Of a stretch of 64,000 nt of DNA, positions 26,207 through 33,353 are shown one piece after another. The first letter of the stretch is position 1. Each line of letters opens with the position of its first letter. This stretch comes from JABDBE01 sp049585795 (GTDB lineage Bacteria > Acidobacteriota > Terriglobia > Terriglobales > Acidobacteriaceae). The notes beneath the pieces were generated by a model. The model searched no databases and had not been told where the DNA came from. It saw nothing but the letters and a program-made list of their open reading frames with translations. The position numbers and the translations under genes were made by a program. Location: assembly GCA_049585795.1 (NCBI GenBank), contig JBAVAQ010000112.1:124001-188000 (forward strand). Reading direction: 5' to 3'.

Positions 26207-26671
26207 TTACGGCTGAGGCTTGCCGGTCGCATCCGGCGGAGTCGTCGGCTTCTTGTCGTTCTGCTGATCCCGGTAAATCGAATACTCTCCTTGGGGACGC
26301 TTCAGCTTGATGGTGATCACCATCGTCGGCTGGTTTACCTCGTAGTCTTCCCCGTAGGTTTGAAAGCCAGGGGCAAGCGCCTGCACCCGCAACTTGCCAT
26401 AGGGGACGCCGTCAAAGCTGGCTTTCCCCTCCGCATCGGTCTTAAGTTCCAGCCCGCCGCGATCCTGCTTCCCATGCTTGTCTACCGAATGCATCACCAC
26501 GCTGGCGTTGCGAATCGGCTTTCCGTTGTCATCCTTCAGCACGATGAAGCTGAGTGCGGACACCGGATAATCGGATTGTGACTTGTTATCGCTTGCAGCC
26601 GCCTCGACGGTCAAGCCTCCGGCGAACCACATCGCTAACCCAAATGCCACCAGGTGAGAAGATTTCTTCAT
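26207..26671 (-). CDS. Exported carboxypeptidase-regulatory-like (Ig-like) protein
   Basis: 154 residues from ATG 26671, with GGAGG about 7 nt upstream; the frame extends further up but that part overlaps the gro promoter region. A signal peptide ends near VEAAASD. A carboxypeptidase-regulatory-like beta-sandwich follows: VSALSFIVLKDDNGKPIRNA, GGLELKTDAEGKASFDGVPY, GKLRVQALAPGFQTYGEDYE. Such domains are common in bacterial secreted proteins and usually mediate binding rather than catalysis. The C terminus is Pro/Thr/Lys-rich. It is divergent from groES across a 235-bp regulatory region. Confidence 0.8.
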   Translation of the reverse strand: MKKSSHLVAFGLAMWFAGGLTVEAAASDNKSQSDYPVSALSFIVLKDDNGKPIRNASVVMHSVDKHGKQDRGGLELKTDAEGKASFDGVPYGKLRVQALAPGFQTYGEDYEVNQPTMVITIKLKRPQGEYSIYRDQQNDKKPTTPPDATGKPQP

Positions 26672-26763
26672 GGCCACACCTCCATTCGACCTAGTTGTAA
26701 TCTTCAATAGATCACCGTAAGCATCTGCAGCATAAAGCCTTATAGCGATGGTCAAAGCACCAC

Positions 26764-26793
26764 TTGACAACGCAACATGGCCCACCCTATACT
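26764..26793 (+). promoter_or_regulatory. groESL promoter, near-consensus sigma70
   Basis: TTGACA (26764-26769), 18-nt spacer, TATACT (26788-26793). The -10 box touches the CIRCE operator, so HrcA bound there would block RNA polymerase. Confidence 0.85.
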
Positions 26794-26819
26794 TAGCACT
26801 CGCCAACAATGAGTGCTAA
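26793..26819 (+). promoter_or_regulatory. CIRCE operator (HrcA site)
   Basis: Perfect consensus TTAGCACTC-N9-GAGTGCTAA, the operator of the heat-shock repressor HrcA. It overlaps the groES promoter -10 region. hrcA itself is not in the window. Confidence 0.95.
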
Positions 26820-26905
26820 CAGCGCATTCAGCTCGGTGACGACTGGTACCTCTTGAGCAATTTACTCTAAATCCTAACCGAATACGAACGAAAGGAGCAG
26901 TACGC

Positions 26906-27238
26906 ATGGCTACAAAATTTACCCCACTGCACGACCGCATCCTGGTCCGCCGCGTAGAAGAAGTAGGCACCACCCGTGGCGGCATCATTATCCCGGACAG
27001 CGCTAAGGATAAGCCTTCGGAGGGCGAAGTGATCTCCGTGGGACGCGGCAAGAGCAACGATGAAGGCAAAGTGTTCCCTCTGGCGGTAAAAGAGGGCGAT
27101 CACATTCTGTTTGGCAAGTACTCCGGCACGGAGATCAAGCTGGACGGCGAAGATTTCATCATCATGCGCGAGGAAGAAGTTCTCGGCGTGGTGACCGGCG
27201 CGGCTACTAAGAAGGAACTGGCTGGATCGCGCAAGTAA
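26906..27238 (+). CDS. groES: Co-chaperonin GroES
   Basis: 110 residues. The start KFTPLHDRILVRRVEEVGTT and the mobile loop (GGIIIPDSAKDKPSEGEVIS) are typical, as are DHILFGKYSGTEIKLDGEDF and IIMREEEVLGVV. The family average is 95-100 aa; here a C-terminal tail (TKKELAGSRK) adds a few residues. Heptameric lid of the GroEL folding chamber. Expressed from the CIRCE-controlled promoter 113 nt upstream, together with groEL. Confidence 0.98.
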   Translation: MATKFTPLHDRILVRRVEEVGTTRGGIIIPDSAKDKPSEGEVISVGRGKSNDEGKVFPLAVKEGDHILFGKYSGTEIKLDGEDFIIMREEEVLGVVTGAATKKELAGSRK

Positions 27239-27307
27239 CTGCAATAAGGATGTTCGTCTCGCGCTTTATTGCAATCGCTAAACGCGATTGCGCGCGGTGA
27301 CGAACTC

Positions 27308-27349
27308 AGATCCTTCGCAACGCAAAAAGCGCGTTGCTCAGGATGACAT
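27308..27349. repeat. Dispersed repeat, family A (between groES and groEL)
   Basis: GATCCTTCGCAACGC ... GCGTTGCTCAGGATGACAT: inverted repeat GATCC..CAACGC / GCGTTG..GGATGAC. It lies inside the groESL transcript, so it could form an RNA hairpin affecting the GroES:GroEL ratio (inference). Confidence 0.7.
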
Positions 27350-27380
27350 CAAACTCTAAAACTTCAGGAGAAAAGAAATC

Positions 27381-29045
<1,665 letters not shown>

Positions 29046-29088
29046 GAAGCTGTCAGCTGTCAGCTTTCAGCTTTCAGTTGGATCAGAG

Positions 29089-29120
29089 GCCCCGCTCGCG
29101 AGAGCGGGGCTTTTTGTTTT
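29089..29120 (+). terminator. groESL intrinsic terminator
   Basis: GCCCCGCTC-GCGA-GAGCGGGGC followed by TTTTTGTTTT. A 9-bp GC stem with GCGA tetraloop and U-tract. Confidence 0.92.
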
Positions 29121-29228
29121 GGGGTCCTGGTTACGTTTGCCCACATTGGGAATACTCCCGCTTTTTTCGGCATGGATTCCTCTACGACCTCCGTTGCAGA
29201 CCTACAATTTGCAGAGCGGACATTGTTT

Positions 29229-29316
29229 GGAGGGTATTGCCAGTGGGTACTGGACGCTGTCCGTCAAACAGCCGAGCGGCCTATCAGCCACTAGGGTTCG
29301 ACTCCCTTGCCCTCCG
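29229..29316 (+). tRNA. Class II tRNA-like gene with 8/4 cloverleaf (allo-tRNA candidate)
   Basis: An 87-nt cloverleaf plus discriminator G29316. Acceptor: 8 bp (29229-29236 with 29308-29315, including one T.G). D arm CCAG/CTGG (29240-29243, 29250-29253) with loop TGGGTA. Anticodon arm GCTGT/ACAGC (29256-29260, 29268-29272), loop CCGTCAA, giving a formal anticodon GTC but with C instead of T at position 33. Long variable arm (29275-29280 with 29287-29292, one C.A mismatch). T arm AGGG/CCCT (29293-29296, 29304-29307) with loop TTCGACT. A normal 7/5 fold would put T opposite T at 49-65; the 8/4 fold pairs fully. CCA is not encoded. It sits between the groEL terminator and a second terminator. 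Confidence 0.7.
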
Positions 29317-29344
29317 AGGGTTACTCGGCACAACCTAAATCTGC

Positions 29345-29372
29345 TTGACAACGGCTGGGGCCGCGCTATGCT
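29345..29372 (+). promoter_or_regulatory. Promoter of a predicted short RNA
   Basis: TTGACA (29345-29350), 16-nt spacer, TATGCT (29367-29372), 28 nt downstream of the tRNA-like gene. Predicted start near 29379. Confidence 0.5.
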
Positions 29373-29378
29373 GGAGTT

Positions 29379-29435
29379 GACGGACAGTGTCCAGTAAAAC
29401 CATCTGCAAAGGCCCCGCGAAAGCGGGGCTTTTTG
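29379..29435 (+). ncRNA. Predicted short RNA antisense to the tRNA-like anticodon arm
   Basis: About 57 nt between the TTGACA/TATGCT promoter and a terminator (29412-29434). Bases 29376-29395 are the reverse complement of tRNA-like positions 29248-29267 at 19 of 20 positions, the one difference being a G.U pair in RNA. It could pair in trans with the D/anticodon region, or in cis within a tRNA read-through transcript. Prediction only: both segments are also quasi-palindromic (GGAC..GTCC), which helps such a match to arise. Confidence 0.35.
29412..29434 (+). terminator. Intrinsic terminator behind the tRNA-like locus
   Basis: GCCCCGC-GAAA-GCGGGGC followed by TTTTTGTTT. It resembles the groEL terminator closely and would end both the tRNA-like and the short-RNA transcripts. 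Confidence 0.88.
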
Positions 29436-29510
29436 TTTGTGGCCATGCTGACGTGGGGGACAGCTGCGCAAAGCTCGGCGGCTTCGCGCGCTTGGAGGGG
29501 TGCGGGGACG

Positions 29511-29538
29511 TTGGTGCCGCTTGGCGCAACGATATACT
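29511..29538 (+). promoter_or_regulatory. Possible promoter of the 395-aa orphan gene
   Basis: TTGGTG (29511-29516), 16 nt, TATACT (29533-29538); leader of about 75 nt. No clear Shine-Dalgarno precedes the ATG at 29621. Confidence 0.35.
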
Positions 29539-29620
29539 GGCGATCATAGACCAGGTCGGGTGATCGGTGAGGCGGACGCAGCGCCTATGATATGCGCTCC
29601 GCTGGGCTTTGAGTTAGTCA

Positions 29621-30808
29621 ATGTTCGATAAGATCATTATCAGCCGCAAAGGCAGAAGTCTAGAAGAGCCCGTTGACCTGGGTTTTCTCGCGGAATGCCT
29701 GGTCTTTTATCGTCGCGTTTCGGTCGTTGCGGATTCAGGCACCTTCAAGTTTCTCGTACGCGTGTGCGGGCCGGATGCCCTTCTCGAACTGATGGAAATG
29801 GGCGCCCTCGAGATCCTCTACTTTGATAACGGGACGGCGGTCGTTACAGTTCAGCTCTCAGATGGAGGAGATTGTAACGATTACGGAAACTACACGTCGA
29901 ACAACATCCGTTATCCGCAAGTGTCTCGTGCCCTTTTTGATGAGCTGTGCGGGCCCTCGGGTAGAGGTGCAAATCGTCTCTACCGCCGGTTCGAGAAGTA
30001 CGTACGACGCACGGAGTACACGCCAAACATCAATCGGGAGGTTGTACAGGACTTCGCCGACGAGAAGTACCTAACGGCAGCCGCAGGCACTCTGCTTTCT
30101 TATTTAGCCCCCTCCTATCAACGGCCCACCCCATTGAAATTCACACCAATATTCATTCCAAAGTTTGGGCATCGAATTGTTACCAACATCGATTTTTCTG
30201 CCCCAAACGTTGAATACCACAAAACAGTGCCCTCTTCCCACGGTTCCCTTTCAACGGCGTCCATCCTAGCTCACATTGCTGACACCCGGCGAGACGTTAG
30301 GGTTGCATCCACTGCCGAGGCGGACGTTTCTCTCTCGGAGGCTGGATCCCTCGTATGCACCTGCAAGTTCGCCGAGATTATCGCTGCCTCTGATTCCAGA
30401 ATTGCTGCTATAGATTCGTTTCAGGAACAGATTTTGGATGAACTTCCAGATATCGCAGAAGCCGTAAATTCGGGTCGCCGAAGTTTCCCTGAGATTTTGC
30501 CCGTGGTTCGCGCAGCTGGAAAATTCAAGGACTGGCTTGAGAAGGCTGAAGACGCCACCGCGGTAATGAGCGATTACGCGAAAGAGGTCTCAAGGTTGGA
30601 CTGGGCTGATAGGCTGCCGGCAAAGTCAAGCCGGTGCTTGATCATGTGCGCCCTCGGCGCCGCTACCGGCGCTTTGAACCCCATTGCCGGGATGGCGCTG
30701 GCGACAGGTCTGAACGCCGCCGACTATTTCCTGCTCGACAAGCTCCTGAAACGCTGGAAACCGAACCAGTTTGTTGAGGGCCCGCTGAAGAAATTCCTCA
30801 AATTCTGA
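29621..30808 (+). CDS. Unrecognised 395-aa protein in the tRNA-adjacent region
   Basis: 395 residues. No signal peptide. N-terminal two thirds are mixed alpha/beta (DKIIISRKGRSLEEPVDLGF, FLVRVCGPDALLELMEMGAL, DFADEKYLTAAAGTLLSYLA, LKFTPIFIPKFGHRIVTNID). A central helical part (FQEQILDELPDIAEAVNSGR) leads to a C-terminal hydrophobic stretch (IMCALGAATGALNPIAGMAL) and a basic tail ending RWKPNQFVEGPLKKFLKF. I recognise no family. Its codon usage looks less GC-biased than flanking housekeeping genes (by eye). Location directly behind a tRNA-like gene and between dispersed repeats suggests acquired DNA. Possibly membrane-associated through the C-terminal segment. Confidence 0.75.
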   Translation: MFDKIIISRKGRSLEEPVDLGFLAECLVFYRRVSVVADSGTFKFLVRVCGPDALLELMEMGALEILYFDNGTAVVTVQLSDGGDCNDYGNYTSNNIRYPQVSRALFDELCGPSGRGANRLYRRFEKYVRRTEYTPNINREVVQDFADEKYLTAAAGTLLSYLAPSYQRPTPLKFTPIFIPKFGHRIVTNIDFSAPNVEYHKTVPSSHGSLSTASILAHIADTRRDVRVASTAEADVSLSEAGSLVCTCKFAEIIAASDSRIAAIDSFQEQILDELPDIAEAVNSGRRSFPEILPVVRAAGKFKDWLEKAEDATAVMSDYAKEVSRLDWADRLPAKSSRCLIMCALGAATGALNPIAGMALATGLNAADYFLLDKLLKRWKPNQFVEGPLKKFLKF

Positions 30809-30861
30809 CAGGGGCCCTCCCGGCCTCATATTTCCGAAGTGAATGCTGTGCGCGCGTCGAG

Positions 30862-30900
30862 ATTCTCGTCTCCAAAGAACGCGGAAGGATGGGGCACCTG
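30862..30900. repeat. Dispersed repeat, family B (left arm lost)
   Basis: GATTCTCGTCTCC then AAAGAACGCGGAAGGATGGG and GCACC. Compared with 33171-33223, the CACCTTTCCGCAG arm is missing, so it is a deleted copy. Confidence 0.6.
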
Positions 30901-30982
30901 CTTGCTTGGCGAGGGTGAGGTTGAGTGGGCCGGCGTTCTGGTACTCATCCTGCGCCGAACGGTGGATGCGAAGCCTGCCACC

Positions 30983-31441
30983 CTACCGAGTTCGAACTCT
31001 TAGAAAGTAACCACTTTGCTCAATACATATGTCAACGTCTCCCGATGCCCCAGCCTCGGTAAGCAATTGCCGAACAGCGGCAAGAGACCGTTGGTCCCCC
31101 GTTGGTGGATGCACAGTGTTCTTTGCGAACGGGGCAGCCATCACCTCATCGGAAACAAAGATTCGCTGTGGGTCCTTGTCACTTGTCATGTCCTCAATAC
31201 GCTTCAATGCAGCAGCCAAAGGCAGCGGAGACGAATTTGCGAAGTCTAGCATGGTTCCTAGATTCGCCAGGGCCGTGCAGTCAGATTTGACAAATTCTAA
31301 TCCAAGATTTACCTCGGCGACACACCCTTGTCGCCATGCCTTGTTTCCTACCTCGACACCGACTCCACACCCAATGAGAAAAATGACTACCCCCACTCCG
31401 ATGGTGATACCCACCTTTTTCGCATTTCCGGAATTAGTCAT
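30983..31441 (-). CDS. Small membrane-anchored hypothetical protein
   Basis: 152 residues. One N-terminal hydrophobic segment (VGITIGVGVVIFLIGCGVGV) works as a membrane anchor. The remainder is soluble, with an internal phrase VHPPTGDQRSLAAVRQLLTE and C-terminal DICIEQSGYFLRVRTR. The ATG overlaps the stop of the upstream exported-protein gene within ATGACTAA, so the two are translationally coupled. No family recognised; a joint function with its partner is likely. Confidence 0.68.
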   Translation of the reverse strand: MTNSGNAKKVGITIGVGVVIFLIGCGVGVEVGNKAWRQGCVAEVNLGLEFVKSDCTALANLGTMLDFANSSPLPLAAALKRIEDMTSDKDPQRIFVSDEVMAAPFAKNTVHPPTGDQRSLAAVRQLLTEAGASGDVDICIEQSGYFLRVRTR

Positions 31442-31826
31442 TAGGTTTGCCTGCCTTTAACGTGATCGACTTGTCGTCCGCCTTTATGGTCTTGGAAGCC
31501 CCAGACTTCATCATCTCTTCTGCAATCTTTTGTGCTTGAGAGTCTGAGATCGACCACTTGAAATCAGATCCCAGTACGTCCTGGATCGCCTTTCCGAGTT
31601 CATATGCACTGCCCTTCTTGTAGCATCTTCCCGAGCAATCTTCCTTCCCCCCGCCTGCCAGCATCACCTCAAAGCCGTCAGGGCAATAGTAGTGGGCCTT
31701 TCTGCCACCATCCATCTCGCACGTCCCGTTCTGATCCGCATATGCGGCAGCACTGATCACCACCAAAACCATCCAGGCAACTACTGCCGGTTTCAGCCGC
31801 TTGCGAATCCTGTGAAAGTTGGTCAT
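31434..31826 (-). CDS. Exported Cys-containing hypothetical protein
   Basis: 130 residues. A signal peptide (VAWMVLVVISAAAYA, cleavage before DQNGTC) is followed by a region with four Cys residues (GTCEMDGG, HYYCPDG, KEDCSGRCYK), probably two disulfides in the periplasm. The C-terminal half is Lys/Ser-rich with a helix (SDSQAQKIAEEMMKSGA). Ends by overlapping the next gene's start. A hairpin with T-run lies in its leader. No family recognised. Confidence 0.68.
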   Translation of the reverse strand: MTNFHRIRKRLKPAVVAWMVLVVISAAAYADQNGTCEMDGGRKAHYYCPDGFEVMLAGGGKEDCSGRCYKKGSAYELGKAIQDVLGSDFKWSISDSQAQKIAEEMMKSGASKTIKADDKSITLKAGKPND

Positions 31827-31860
31827 CAGATTTGCTCCTTATTGAAATGCGGCGCTTGTC

Positions 31861-31898
31861 AAAAACACAAAAGGGGACCACGGGCTTGCCGTGACCCC
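31861..31898 (-). terminator. Terminator-like hairpin in the leader of the exported-protein gene
   Basis: On the minus strand GGGGTCACGG-CAAGC-CCGTGGTCCCC (small internal loop) is followed by TTTTGTGTTTTT, ending 35 nt before the ATG at 31826. No minus-strand gene lies upstream within 850 bp, so it could act as an attenuator. Confidence 0.45.
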
Positions 31899-32116
31899 CC
31901 TCACAGTTCGAGGACCTTTTTACTCGTTTTCGATACTTTTGTCCAGGGTTGGTGGCGTCTCTTTAGCGAGACGGGGGCTGGCTCACCCCTTCGGTTCTGA
32001 ACCTTGAGACACGTGACGACTGAGGCTGCCCGAGCACTTTTAACGGTACGTACTTCAATCTCGGGAAGCTCCCGGCCTCATCCTATTTCAAGAATGAACG
32101 TCGTGCGTTGCTCGAG

Positions 32117-32165
32117 ATTCTCGTCTCCCACCTTTCCGCAGAGGACGCGGAAGGATGGGGCACCC
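32117..32165. repeat. Dispersed repeat, family B
   Basis: GATTCTCGTCTCCCACCTTT then CCGCAGAGGACGCGGAAGGA and TGGGGCACC: a palindrome with arms CCACCTTTCCGC / GCGGAAGGATGGGG. Confidence 0.75.
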
Positions 32166-32456
32166 GGTTGCTTGGCTGGGGTGAGATCTGGTGGGTCGCG
32201 TTCTGCGTATGGACAAAACTCCCTCAGGGACTGAAGCCCGGTTTTTTCTGCGGGCTTGTCGGCGCGGCTGAAGAGGCTGCGAAAAATGCATTTCTAGTTG
32301 CACAATCGAGCCCCAGCGGCTGAAGCCGGGCCCATTTTTCATCGATTTATGGTATGCCTGAAGGCATACCCTGATACGAATCGAGGGTTTTTCCGCAGGC
32401 TCTGAGGTCGTGTCCTTCCCGAAATCCGCGCTCAGGAGTGAATGCCGTGGGCTGGT

Positions 32457-32567
32457 CGAGATTCTCGTTTCCCACCTTTCTGCAACAGAACGCGGAAAGA
32501 CGGGGCACCCTTTTGTCTGGCTGGGGTAGAGAACAGCAGATCCCTCGACTTCGGTCGGGATGACAAA
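32457..32567. repeat. Composite repeat: family B followed by family A
   Basis: GATTCTCGTTTCCCACCTTT begins the B unit (to about 32510, slightly diverged), then after 25 nt the A unit GATCCCTCGACTTCGGTCGG GATGACA. The same B-then-A order recurs at 33171-33277. Confidence 0.7.
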
Positions 32568-32598
32568 GTTTGTTGGAATTCGGGGATTTGGTTGGGTG

Positions 32599-32607
32599 TG
32601 ATATAAT
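32599..32607 (+). promoter_or_regulatory. Extended -10 promoter of the PDDEXK gene
   Basis: TGATATAAT: perfect TATAAT with the TGn extension and no good -35, as usual for extended -10 promoters. The leader to ATG 32683 is about 70 nt and contains a terminator hairpin. Confidence 0.5.
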
Positions 32608-32638
32608 AACGTCTGCGTTTATAACTTCGCGAGAATCT

Positions 32639-32666
32639 GGGTGCGGCTTCGGCCGGACCCTTTTTT
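32639..32666 (+). terminator. Intrinsic terminator inside the leader of the PDDEXK gene
   Basis: GGGTGCGGC-TTCG-GCCGGACCC (8 pairs, one G.G mismatch, stable cUUCGg loop) followed by TTTTTT, only 16 nt before the start codon. It would stop most transcripts from the promoter at 32599 unless relieved. Confidence 0.7.
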
Positions 32667-32682
32667 GTTGCTGGGGGATGGG

Positions 32683-33132
32683 ATGAACATGGAGTCACAG
32701 AGTGCGATTTGGGTGGGGGACATTGCGGCCGCGGGGGACACGCGGAAGTGGTGGGGGGAGCAGGCGGAAGCGGCTTTTTTGCACAAAGCGACTGGGCTGG
32801 GGTTGAGCGTGTTGAAGCCCTGGGGAGACAGTGAGCGTTATGACCTGGTGGTGGGTTCGGGAAAACGGTTGTTACGGGTGCAGGTGAAGTCGACACGATA
32901 TGTGGGCGAGAAACGATACAGCATCACGGCGCGCGGGTGCACGGCGGCGTATACGGCGGAAGAGATCGATTTTCTGGCGGCTTACATTGTTCCGCTGGAT
33001 CTGTGGTACGTAATCCCGGTAAAGGCGTTTGCCCCGCGAAAGTGCTTGAGGTTCTATCCGGGAGGGGGCGGGCGGTACGAAAAGTATCGCGAGGCATGGT
33101 GGCGGCTGGGAGCCGATTCGGCGGGGCGGTAG
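32683..33132 (+). CDS. PD-(D/E)XK nuclease-like protein (group I intron-associated endonuclease family)
   Basis: 149 residues from ATG 32683 (GGGGGATGGG before it); an in-frame TTG/GTG start further up would run into the terminator hairpin. The core reads GEQAEAAFLHKATGLGLSVL, then SERYDLVV (acidic metal ligand) and RLLRVQVKSTR (Q-V-K as the second half of the active site), i.e. PD-(D/E)XK as in the PDDEXK_5 family named from group I intron endonucleases. No intron is present here. Possible role: restriction-like or repair nuclease. Leader carries an intrinsic terminator, so expression is probably low or conditional. Confidence 0.8.
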   Translation: MNMESQSAIWVGDIAAAGDTRKWWGEQAEAAFLHKATGLGLSVLKPWGDSERYDLVVGSGKRLLRVQVKSTRYVGEKRYSITARGCTAAYTAEEIDFLAAYIVPLDLWYVIPVKAFAPRKCLRFYPGGGGRYEKYREAWWRLGADSAGR

Positions 33133-33170
33133 GCCGGCTCGGATGCGGAGAGGAATGCTTTAGACTCGTG

Positions 33171-33277
33171 GCGATTCTCGTCTCCCACCTTTCCGCAGAG
33201 AACGCGGAAAGATGGGGCACCCGTTGTCTCGCTCTGGTGAGAACGCAAGGTTCCTGACTGCGCTCGGGATGACAGAG
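33171..33277. repeat. Composite repeat: family B followed by family A
   Basis: GATTCTCGTCTCCCACCTTT begins the B unit with perfect arms (CCCACCTTTCCGC / GCGGAAAGATGGGG), followed by GGTTCCTGACTGCGCTCGGG ATGACAG (A unit). Best-preserved composite copy. Confidence 0.75.
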
Positions 33278-33353
33278 TTGTTGTTGGCTGGCTACTGGTT
33301 GCTGGCTGAGCTAGACTCTTGGCTGCTGTCTCATGCTTGGGGAGGATTTTCTT

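Larger units (their letters stand above)
31899..32682. other. Repeat-rich intergenic region upstream of a nuclease gene
   Basis: About 780 bp without an intact gene. Contents: family B repeat (32117-32165), hairpins of the type GCCCGGTTTTTTCTGCGGGC near 32236, a composite B+A repeat (32457-32567), an extended -10 promoter (32599-32607) and a leader terminator (32639-32666). Confidence 0.65.

Noticed and set aside
29229..29316. Selenocysteine tRNA (anticodon TCA)
   Set aside because: TCA is present in the loop but off-register; bacterial tRNA-Sec has an 8/5 acceptor/T branch and a 6-bp D stem, unlike here. No selA or selB nearby.
29229..29400. Integration (att) site with direct repeats in the tRNA
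   Set aside because: The duplicated segment is inverted and covers the anticodon arm; no integrase gene is present.
29202..29471. Protein-coding frame across the tRNA-like locus
   Set aside because: No RBS or motifs; the tRNA-like fold and terminators explain the sequence better.
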